From NCBI GenBank assembly GCA_947846985.1, contig CANTUZ010000004.1:50631672-50695671 (forward strand): a DNA stretch of 64,000 nt, written 5' to 3'. The position numbers were made by a program, and so were the translations under genes. The DNA is from Fratercula arctica. Taxonomy: Eukaryota; Chordata; Aves; Charadriiformes; Alcidae. The notes under the pieces were generated by a model, which was not told the DNA's origin, did no database searches, and saw only the letters and a program-made list of their open reading frames with translations. Numbering within the stretch: position 1 is the first letter of the stretch; each line of letters starts with the position of its first letter. Positions 28,901-40,900 of the stretch are shown piece after piece.

Positions 28901-31900
28901 CCCATGGGTTGGAATGGTGCTCTGGGATTCAAGGAGTGGGAATTTTCTCCCTGGTTCTCCATTTGGAAAACAATAAATGTATAAATATATAGAATTCCAT
29001 ACATGCAATGCTTCATTGTTTCAAATCCATTCAGACCATGCTATTAATACACTAGTAGTTCATTCAACTCCCTGTGCTGTTCTTGTTAAGCTGGGGTTGG
29101 TACCAGTATAGAATTGGTTTGAAGTCGCTTGGGTATTTCCAAAACACACCACAATCTGACAACATGACTTTCAGTCTCAGTTTTGGTTATCTAACAGCAC
29201 AAAGGAATTGCTTATCATTCATGAGAGGTTGAAAGGCCAAATAAATGTACTTCAATAATTCTATGTTTCATTAATTATTTTTCATAAAAAATTGTAAATG
29301 TTACATTTAAATTTCTAATTGTTGTTAAGTGAAATCAGCAAGAAATTAAGTACATTAAAATGGCAAATTTCAGAGGAAAAAGGAAACAATCAAAAAACCA
29401 ATTTAGGTATTATTTTGGATATGCACATGACATCAGAAGGAACTTAGTTATTTCAGATAAGAACATTTTATAGAGTTGGCCTTTGCAAGGAACATGTTTA
29501 TTGTTTAGGCAATACAAGATAAAAGAAGAGGGGAGCCCCTTAAAAATAACATATTCTAAAATGTAATACAAATAGTTGTACTGAATATTACATTTCTAGG
29601 CACATAGAACTAGGAACATAGTACTTTGAAGCAGTTCAACTTCTGAGGTTTTTTTTGTCTTTTATTTTATTCAGTTCTTAAAAGAACTTTAAACTTTTTT
29701 TAAAGTAAGCATTTCAAAAGGGGAAATTCATATCATCATAAGGAAAGGCTGAGAGAGCTGGGACTCTTTAGCCTGGAGAAGAGAAGCTGAGGGGAGACCT
29801 TATTAATGTTTACAAGTATCTAAAGGGTGGGTCTAAGGAGGATGGAGCAAGACTCTTTTCAGTGGTTCCCAGTAACAGGACGAGGGGTAACGGGCACAAG
29901 TTGGAACATAGCAAGTTCTGATCAAATATGAGGAAAAACTTCTTTACGGTGAGGGTGACAGAACACTGGAACAGGCTGCCCAGGGAGGTTGTGGAGTCCC
30001 CTTCTCTGGAGACTTTCAAGACCTGGCTGGATGCAGTCCTGAGAAATGTGCTCTAGGCAATCCTGCTCTAGCAGGGGAGTTGGACTAGATGATCTCTAGA
30101 GGTCCCTTCCAACTCTGAAAATTCCGTGATTCTGTGATATCAGTATAGTCAAGTGAGCACTTAGCTATTTTTTTTTTTTTTCAATTGGACCATAAACTAC
30201 ATTAGCTAGATCTCTAGTAATATCAATCAGATACAGAAAAATGGGCAGCTTAGATTTCTTGCATGAAACTCAGGGATGATACAATGCTATAGTTCAGTGG
30301 ACAAAAGCACAAATGTACATGCACAAATGCTGCTTTATAAATCAAACCAAGCAGAACAAAAATCTGTAAAAAGGGATAAGACAGAACTAGTTTACCTAAC
30401 CATCAATACAGTGGCAACTACAATACTAACACACGAAGTCAGCACAGTAAGGCCTTGAAAAGAAGTTGTGCACCTAAGGAAGACCTACTTATTCTTGCTG
30501 CTCCAGTTACTTCTGAAGAATAACTGAAATTACTTCTATTGTCCGTTCAGACAGCCCTGTGTGAAACAGTCTCCTTGATGTATTCAGCATTTAGAAGAGG
30601 GAAGCTGTTGCATGCAGGTAAATTGGGTTTTGTTTAAAGAACAGTCAAAAGGAAATGTATTTCAAAATTAAGACCATGGAAAATAGTTTTAGTCACATCT
30701 TTCTGCCCTTATTTTAAAAATACGGAACACTAAAAAAATTGAGCCTGAAGATATGCACGTCCTAACAAAATACATATTATTATATGTACTATTTCCTCTA
30801 TCACTGATAGAAAAGACCTTTTCACCCTGCCTTGCTATCCTCAAACCTAGATAAAATTCAGAATTCCTGAAGTTCAAATGAAGTGCTGGATAGAGACAAA
30901 CATATGAAAAAGGGAGGACGAGAAGCAGTGGAAGATCTACCTCAATGGAAACAGTGGTATTTCAACCTGCCTGTACCAGAGTAATAAAGATATTGCATAC
31001 AATGTGTGCAATATATCACATACATATATGTTATGCATACTCTAAAAAAAGCAAAGTACTCACATTTCTGCTTTAGTAACATTTTTCTGCCCTCAGCTTT
31101 ATTCCTCTGTTATTCTCATTAAGTGCTCTGAACAAAACCAATTCAAGTTAAAACTCATGCAGTTTCAGAAGATGAGAATATAAACTAGTATTTTTACCAA
31201 TTTTGGCCAACACCACTGTGGAAGTTATTGTTAACTGGAATGCTCCACTCTTTTTACTACCTCATTTTACTAAGTGAAACAAAGTGAAAAAAACCATATT
31301 TTCTAGAAAGCCAAGACCTCGCTAAAACAAACATTTGGTACTTTTCAAGCTAAAACCTGAAGTCTCTCTTAAAAAATGCAATATGAACAAAGAAAAGGGC
31401 TATCATGGACATAAGTAATTTATTGCTGTATACATTAAAACTTTTCCTTAAATAGTTGCCTCTCAATTGCCACAGCACTGAAGAAAGCAGCTAGAAAAAA
31501 AAAAAGCACCTGCTGTTCAAAAGGAAGAATACTCAGAAGTGTTGCTGTCACTTGATTGTTAATTCAATGAAAATTTTTAACCAAGCATTACCCAAAACCA
31601 TTTGTCAAATCTGACTGCGAAGTGATGTTATTACCTCAGAGCGTATATGCTGGAGAGACTACATGTAGTGACAGAAACACTCTCATAGTCACTGCTGGAG
31701 ATGGAGCTGAGGGGGGAATCACGTAAGCCATCCTGAGAACTGAAAAAACATATGGAAACAAAATGAACTGCTGAAGCGAACAAAGGTAAAAAACAGAGCA
31801 CTGTGATAACTCATGGCTTGTCACGGGTTATACAGAAATAAGAGTAAACTGGCAGTTACATTTTTGCTCTTCAGAAAAATTATACAAACCTATTCTGTTT

Positions 31901-34900
31901 TCTTCCCAAAAGGAAATTTGTCAAAATCAGGGGGCACACATTTTAAAAAAAATCTTCAATTTAATTCACATGATACAGTTAAAACATTCAGGAAAGAACT
32001 GAGGATCTTACATTTTCATGGAGTATAGAGGGAATAGCATGCCCATGCTGCTAAGTGTGGTTTAAAGTTGTTACAAAGACATAACAGCACTGAAAGTTCA
32101 TAAAGCCACTGTGTGTTTCAGGCCAAGACATCCTAAACAATAAGCTTCAAGAACTGCTGAAATATCATGACAAGTTTGAGCTAAGTTTCTTACAACAGGA
32201 AGGAAAAAGTCTGTAAGAAAGCAGACAGCTGGCTCTTCAGTGAAGGCAGTGAACATAATATACTTATTCCTACCCCTAAATTTGCTCAGTTCCTAAAACT
32301 ACCATATATGTACCTCAAATTTTGTGCTTTAAGCCAACAGATGAGCAGGAAGGAGCAGTCCCATGGCAAATCACTGACACTTCATTAGAGGAAATCCACT
32401 ACTAAGTAAAAGGATATGAATAATTAAAATGAATGGTACACAAGCTGTCCCTGGCAACCCTAGACTAATGAAAAGCCTGTAAATAACACGTCATTTTAGA
32501 TCTTACATCACATTATCAAAGTAAATTAGGATTAGAAGATTAAAAATAATTTCATAAGCACTACAGAACTACCTGTTTGGAAAGACCAATTTTTTGTTTC
32601 AGTAACAGTTTACTGCTCAGCTACTGGAAATTCCACAAGCTGAAAAAAATTAAATTATACTAGATAAGAAAATATGTGATCTTGAGCTGAGGTATCAAAG
32701 CTGTATTAGCTCTAGGCAGTGCAGAAGAATCATTCAAGTCTGCTGAAATCAAATGTTCAGTCAACAGAAATCTTTGGACAACACAGAGAGAAACTGAAGA
32801 AATGCCTTTAGTTAAAATAGATGTAATTATATAGGTCAGGATTATTTTACTTCTCCACAATTATTAGTAGGTTTTTTTTAATGCTTTTTTGATTTGTAGG
32901 CATATGCGGGGTAGGTATTCAAACCAGCTACATTCCAAATTCTTTTCTTTTACCAAATTTACTATTGTAGCTATTTTTGCAGCTAGAAGTCTGGAAGAAT
33001 GCTTAAGGGGAATTCTTCAAAGCAGCGTACGGAAGGTATGTGCTCTAATCCCACTAAGAAATAATAGGATTTGTTTGCATACCTCCCACTAATCACTTAG
33101 AAAATGTACCCCTTCATGTTCCTCATTTCTGACTGCCAATTTGAAAATAAATCCCAAGTGTACTATGCTTTAGTTGAAAGGAGAGCCGTCGCAACTGGAA
33201 AATAATTTTATCAGACTTGAACAAAAAATCTATTTAACTTTCATTCGTTTTATATAATTTCCCTTGCTAATTCTGCTCATTATGAAGAGATATATGCATT
33301 TAAACAAAGGCTTACTCTTTTACAGCTCATCACCTTTACCCATCCAATCTTAAAATATGGTCATGCTACTAAAATATACTTTTACTATCTGTTTTATGGC
33401 AGCTAAATGATATTAAAAAACCATTAGCATGTGATTTCGCAGCATGATTGAGCAGGAGAAGCTGTCTTGCAAAGATGAAGCGTATTGTTCAGAATAAAGT
33501 AATCTTTGAAGAGCAGAACCAGGAAACAAGAACAACTAGCAAACTCAGCACCTTCTTTTATTATCTCTCACCTCCCTGCCATTTCCAGATTTTTCCAGTG
33601 TAACAAACCTGCCAGCTGATTTGGGTAGTAACACTTTTTCTGAAAGACATCAAGGTTTGCTGTCCTTCAGGGCTTGATAAAAATATCTCTCTTAAGAGTA
33701 TATAATATTTATCGTCAACATTGTCCCAAGTCGCAAAACCACTTTCTATCCTGAGCTAACTGTGGAATGGACATGGATGTTGCCCTGCTCAGCTTACAAG
33801 CCTCATTTCATACCTCTTCTCCATACTTCCCTCCCCCCCCTCATTTGAATCCTCTCTCACTTCTAAGCAGTTGCTATAAGCGTAACTTTTTCTCAGCAGT
33901 TCCACAACCTCACCTTTTTTTAAGCCTTCTCTTAACACCGTTCGCCATTCTAAACTGCTTCATAAATGCCTTCATTTTCCACTACTCCTCTTTTACTTTG
34001 TGCACAAACCTGGCCATGCTGAGCCATCTGCTGATTTCAGGATTAGATATCCATCTGGTCAGTCATCATTTGGCAATGTAAATTGCTTGGACACACTTGA
34101 CACAAAACCATGCTCACAAAGGTTAGTTTGTTGTAGTAAAGGATGTGCAGTTTAAACAAGTACAATGTGTACACATTTTTCTCACTCCTTTGTACCAATA
34201 CAGATTGAGTTTTTGTACCAGAAATAATATTTATTATTTACAATATTTATTTCTGGTTCATATTCAGGCTGTAACTCTTCAGGTAAGAAATTCTGGTTTA
34301 TTTAGTAACAAGAAATGGGAATCCAATAACAATAACTCTGTTTTATATCTTCTTAGTGTTATACTAAATAGCTTTTTTCCTAAAAAACAACAACAAAAAA
34401 AAGACTCCTGACATACTCACTGTATTCCTTCTCAGTACACACAGATTCAGGATACCTCTTTGTGGAACTTTCTTCTCATTAGTGTCTGCCTGAAGATTTG
34501 CTCAGCTTTTCTAAGATGCTGATAGATCCTGAGGTGAATTGACCTGCTTTTCCCAATTCATAATTCCTGTTATCAGCTGATGGCATGTGTTCATTAGCAC
34601 AATTAGAAGAGAAGGTATGTGCATTCTGTAGCTAATAGCAGCTAACCCTGTCTTCCCACACCAGTCCACAGGCGACCTGAACTTCACCACCTCTTGTGCT
34701 CATTTGAAATTAATGTCATGTTGGACTGGCATGTTTAAATTGTGTAAGGGGGCAAGTCTCTTTCATTTGTGAGATCTTAAACACCTACAGTGCTGTTTTA
34801 AAAATTACACGCTAGCATGGGATAAAACCAGCATCCACACTCAAAACAGAATTCTTCAGCACTTCTGATAAAAATATAGAATAAAGATTTGAGACAACAG

Positions 34901-37900
34901 AGCAAAGTGACATGGGGTGATGTGGCTGCCTCTTTTCATGGAATACTGGCAGACTGAACTAATGAATCTTTTATTTAAAGCTGTTCACCATTTTTTGTAA
35001 CTATTCTAAGTAAAAAACAAACTGAAAGACACTTTTGTTCTGGTTTGTGTGCTCTTTTCTACTGGAATGTGTTTCCAGCCTCTTATATTTAATTAAACCT
35101 CTGGTTGTTTCAGGGGGTGGTTTCCTCCTGAATGTTATTCCTTGAGTTACAATTACATTCCATGTTACATTCGTTAATTGGCACACATAATTTCTTCGCT
35201 ATCTCACACTACATGCGAGCTAACTCTAAAGCCTCACGTGTCAGCTCAGCTATAACAAATCCATCAAATAAGTGGCTTTTAAAACTCTGTTTTACCTAGT
35301 ATACTCATTTCAGGAAATCTGTATGTTGAGAGTTAACAGTTCATGGGGGCTGCATTTGATATATGGACCTAGTAAAAGGGAAGCTGACACCCTTTATTTG
35401 CGCACTAAGGCTTCATAACAGCAGTCAAGTTATTGGATAGCACACAAAATCAGTGTTCAACAGACAAGGTCAAACACTGCCACTTTTAATTTGAGACTTG
35501 CATTGTTAAAAAAAAAAAGAAAAAGAAACAGAAGGAGAGTAGGGATTGAAAAAAACTCATTTAAACTGAATCTGAATTTGGCTGATTGCAAAAAGAAAAG
35601 AAACAGAACACCAGAAGAGGAACAGAGGCATTTCAATCAAAAGCCAGATAAAGGACTGCTTAAGGGAAGTTTTGCAGTTGAAAGGCTGATATTTTGTTCC
35701 CCATCAGCTACTATTTCCTTCTTGATGATGGGAAGTTTTCTTTACTCCTGAATAGCTAGTTAAAGGACTAATCAATACAAGACACTAAGCAGATATGTTT
35801 TCATTTATGTGAACATGCACAGCTGTACATTAATTTTTATGGAAAAGCAATTTTGTAAAGACACACACAATTTTCTTAAGTCTTACTGTGATGGAATATT
35901 ATAGGGAAAGCATGAATTTAAGACATTTAATCAAGTTAATTTGCATTGCAATATCAATCTAGTTTTATTGGTTTGGGGTTTTTTTTGTTCGGATTTTTGT
36001 TGTTGTTGCTTTGGTTTTTTAATATAAATGCTAGACATCCCAAAAATACAAATGCTTCTTCTATAAAGCTTTAATTTATAAAGGTGGAATCATTTATCTT
36101 AAGTTGCCGTACTGAACATGAACACAGGTCACATGTTGCCAAGCAGTGAAAAAAATAAAATACAGCCAGAAAAATAAAAATTAGAAGCCAACTGTGTAAA
36201 TAGGTGTTCATCTTTTTACAAAGTCATTCTAATTGCTGAGGAAGTAAAATTTTGAATATATTACAATATAGACTATTGTAATATATAAATATATTATAAT
36301 ATATACAATTTTTGACTACAGAACTGCAACACTAAGAAATGGGACAAATTAAATATCAAGCTAGAGAAGAATAAATTATTCATCTTATTCTAGGATTGCA
36401 ATACAGATCAGCAAACAGCAAAACACGCTTTTCCAAGGATGCCTCATTCCTCCTCCTTACACTGCAAAAGCATATGGCACAATATTCTGTTTTTCAAGCC
36501 CCCACAAGTAAATGCAAACAGCGCCAGCATCTAACAGCCGATGGACACAGCTAGAGCTTGCAGAAAGCACGAAGAAGGTTAGGTTCTCCTCACTATCAAT
36601 TTCAGCTCCTTTTCCCAATTCTCAGGTGGCAGTGTAAGAGGCTTCATCAAAAGTACACTCATCAAATAAATTAAGATAAAGGATAATGGGAAAAAAACCC
36701 ATATAATTTAAGCTAGACATAATAGACCTGCAGAGGAAAGGAGAGAAACTGTGCTTAAGAATAATTTTTTATATCAGAACAGTCAGTATGTAGATAAACA
36801 AACACAGAACAGAACTAGGTATTAGAGAACTAAAACATGAAAACACTAGCACTGCATGACAATACGAAACAAGTTGCCAAAGTTCATGAGACACATAGAA
36901 GAATTAGCAGTTTTACAAGGACTCTTCAACTCTAGAAAGAGCAGAGCCCCAAGTATTTCCAAAACACCAAAATAAACATGATCTTCACTCTTTGTAATTT
37001 TCTTTTCCCTTGGAAAAAGCAAGCAGAATACGATGACAGAATGAGCACTTTAAAAATCTGCATAGCTTGCTTCCGGTTGAAAAAGGAGGAGTACTAGATA
37101 CAGATCTTAGATTAACTTAGTTGTGGTGTTAATTTATGTCCTTTTTCACCCCCAAACACCAAATGCTGCTTTATCATAGTTTTATCATCTTCTGCACTAT
37201 TCTTACATTATTTCCCCCCTTTAACAGTTTGTTTTGCTACATACCAACCTTTACTTATCACATTGTCCCTTCAGTAGATCAGATACTAACTACATCTTTG
37301 TTAGCACTTGTATTTGCATCTCATTAATGCTGCTGCCCAAGACTCTCGGTGCCCTTGGTGTTTTATGTCTTTGAGATACTTACAAGCAAATAACACAGAA
37401 AGACATAACATCAGCTATGACTTATAAACCAAAGCAATAAAGACATCTTAAGTAGAAGATTATTTAATCTGTATTTTAAACTCCACTGCATATTGAGGCT
37501 AGACAGAGAAGCCTGAAATACCAGGTATTTCAGACTTAAAAGATTAATTACAGTAAAGCTGACCGGATCATTGAAATTATACCTATAAATAACGTCATAT
37601 TGCATAGCATAAGAACTGATTTACTAAAAGAAACAGTTTGTGTCATCACATCCACATTTGACAGCTGCTTGACTCAGACAAGGGAAAGAAAATTTTCTTC
37701 TCCTAGTTGGTGACTTACAGTAGCTAGAAAGTAAATACATTTATCAATTTGATGAATGAGCATATCCTGCAGCTATTCCACATCTATTAGATTGCTTATC
37801 GTTCTAGCTAATGGGTCCATCATTCTGAAAATAATCTACTGCCTCCAACATTTCCCCTATGGTTAAGTTGGCATTCACAAACAAGTAATAGGGAGTAGTC

Positions 37901-40900
37901 ACAGAAGCCTAATGTGATCTTCCTTTTTAAAAATACCATTGAAAGGCAGTGATTAGTCACTACCCAGGCAGCATGAGTAAGAAAAGGTCCACAAAGTTCT
38001 GTTTTGTAACTCAATTCTCTTTTACCAATAACATGACTAGTGATTCAGAGGCAAACCCAAAATCTATATATAGATATCTATGTATCTATGTATTCTCTCA
38101 CAGAATATACTGAAGAAGTTACTATCAGAACATTTCCAAATAAAGGAACAACAATCTAGTAACAAAATACCTCCACCCTTATTTCTCCACTTCTGCAAAG
38201 ATGGAATATTTGCCAATTAATAACAGATGTACTGCAGTCTCAATAACAAATAGAGAGAATTAGATGTAATCAAAGTAACTGTGGAAGAGGCTATGGTGAA
38301 AACAGACAAACCCCACTAACTTGTTAACAAAAAACTCAGAAACATTCACCAAAGAATTTTAGGAGAACAAGAACGAATCAGATGAATTATTAACCTCTCA
38401 TTTAAAACTTCCTTGATGCCTGGAGTTTAAAGGTGGCAATCTCTAGAAATAAAAAGGACTCCAAAGAGCTTTCTGAACAGGTCAAGAAACTTGTGAAGGA
38501 TGGTGATTTGGCTGGCAGCCTCTGGATTTCCAAATAGGTTCCACATACTTCACTAGAGGCTTTTAGGAAAACTAAGGAGCAATAGCCTAAGAGGAAGGGG
38601 CATAAAATGGACAAATAATTCTTAACCATAAATAGGGAGGAGCTGTTAAACAACCATGTCTCAGAAGAATAGCATGTCACAGCTAAAGTTCTTAAGGACC
38701 CTGGTGGTTTTGTTTTCACGTATGACCTGCAAAAATGGAGAGAGCAATGAGGTTTGAAAGGTTGCTACTGGTGCAAAATTATTCAGGGTAATAACAACAA
38801 GAGCAGACTGAAGAACTGTACAGGATCTTAAAGTCTGAATAACAGGTAATAAAATGGCAAGATGAGATTCAAATGGTATACACAGGGAGAACAATTTTAG
38901 CGTCAGATACAGAATGAGAGCCTCTGAGCTCACGAACAGGATCTTGGGGCTTTGTTAGACAACTTCAAAAACATCAGCTCACCGTTTGGCAAAAAAGCAA
39001 ATTTGGGAGGAAGACTTCCCCTTGGTTGAGGAGGATCAAGTGAGAGATCAATTAGGATCAAGTAAGAGATCAGTTAGGTCAATTAGATATCCACAAGTCC
39101 ATGGGTCCTGATGGGATGCACACGAGAGTGCTGAGGGAGCTGGCGGAAGTCATTGATGGGCTGCTCTCCATCTTTGAAAGGTCCTGGAGAACAGGCGAGG
39201 TGCCTGAGGACTGGAGGAAAGCCAGAGTCACTCCAGTCTTCAAAAAGGCCAAGGAGGAGGACCCGGGGAACTACAGGCCAGTCAGTCTCACCTCCACCCC
39301 TGGAAAGATGATGGAACAGCTCATTCTGGGCGTCATCTCAGGGCATGTGGAGGAAAAGAAAGCTATCAGAAGTACTCAACATGGATTCACCAAGGGGAAA
39401 TCATGTCTGACTAATCTGATAGCCTTCTATGATGGCATGAGTGGATGGATAGATGAGGGGAGGGCAGCAGATGTTGTCTACCTTGACTTCAGCAGGCATT
39501 CGACACCGTCTCCCACAGCATCCTCATAGGGAAGCTTAGGAAGTGTGGGTTAGATGAATGGACAGTGGGGTGGATAGAGAACTGGTTGAAAGACAGAGCT
39601 CAGAGGGTCGTGATTAGGGGCACAGAGTCTAGTTGGAGGTCAGTGACAAGTGGTGTTCCCCAGCAGTCAGTACTGGGTCCAGGCCTGTTCAACACATGCA
39701 TCAATGACCTGGATGAAGGAATAGAGTGCACCCTCAGCAAGTCTGCTGATGACACAAAGCTGCGGGAGGCGGGGGGTGGGGGGGGGTGACACACCAGAAG
39801 GCTGTGCTGCCATACAGAGAGACCTAGACAGGCTGGAGAGTTGGGCAGAGAGAAACCTTATGAAATTCAACAGGGGCAAGTGTAGGGTGCTGCACCTGGG
39901 GAGGAACAACCCCATGCAGCAGTACAGGTTGGGGCTGACCTGCTGGAGAGCAGCTCTGTGGAAAGAGACCTGGGAGTCCTGGTGGACAACAGGATGACCA
40001 TGAGCCAACAATGTGCCCTTGTGGCCAAGAAGGCCAATGACATTCTGGGGTGCATCAAGAAGAGTGTGGCCAGCAGGTCAAGGGAGGTCATCCTCCCCCT
40101 CTACTCTGCCTTGGCGAGGCCGCACCTGGAGTACTGTGTCCAGTTCTGGGCTGCCCGGTTCAAGAAGGAGAGGGAACTCCTGGAGAGGGTACAGCAAAGG
40201 GCTACAAAGACGATCAGGGGACTGGAACACCTCTCTTATGAAGAAAGGATTTGGGTCTCTTCAGTCTGGACAACTGAGGGGGGATCTTATCAATACTTAT
40301 AAATACTTAAAGGGTGGGTGTTGGGAGGATGGGGCCAGGCTCTTTTCAGTGGTGCCCGGCAGCAGGACAAGAGGCAATGGGCACAAACTTGAGCACAGGA
40401 AGTTTCACCTAACCATGAGGAGGAAGTTCTTTACTTTGAGGGTGGCAGAGCACTGGAACAGGCTGCCCAGAGATGTGGTGGGTGGAGTCTCCATCTCTGG
40501 AGACATTCAAACCTGCCTGGACGCGTTCCTGTGCAACCTGCTCTAGGTGACCCTGCTCTGGCAGGGGGGTTGGACTAGATGATCTCCAGAAGTCCCTTCC
40601 AACCCTACCATTCTGTGAGCCTTTGGAAAAACAACAGAAAATAATTATCCCACTGTGCAAATCCATGGTTTGGTCATATCTTGAGTAAGTGTAGTTCTGA
40701 TTCACTTACCGCTAAGGGGAAATAGTATAATTCAAAAAGGTTTAGAGAAAGACAAAAGGAATGTTCAAAGCTATGGACAACTTTTCATCAAGTAGACTGT
40801 GACTCTTCCAACCTGAAAAAGCAATCACACAGGGAAAATTGTGACTGAGGTCTACAAAATCACAACCAGCGCAGAGAGGCCAGGCAGACACTAGGAGCCT

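Larger units (their letters stand above)
15067..31634 (-). other. ZFYVE28: ZFYVE28 intron, 16.6 kb, the longest in the window
   Basis: GTAATA donor, CTGACAG acceptor. It contains three plus-strand CR1 copies (20640-21461, 25999-26988, 29730-30140), all antisense to the gene, and scattered poly(A) runs such as the one near 21720. The rest is AT-rich sequence without recognisable genes. Confidence 0.85.
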
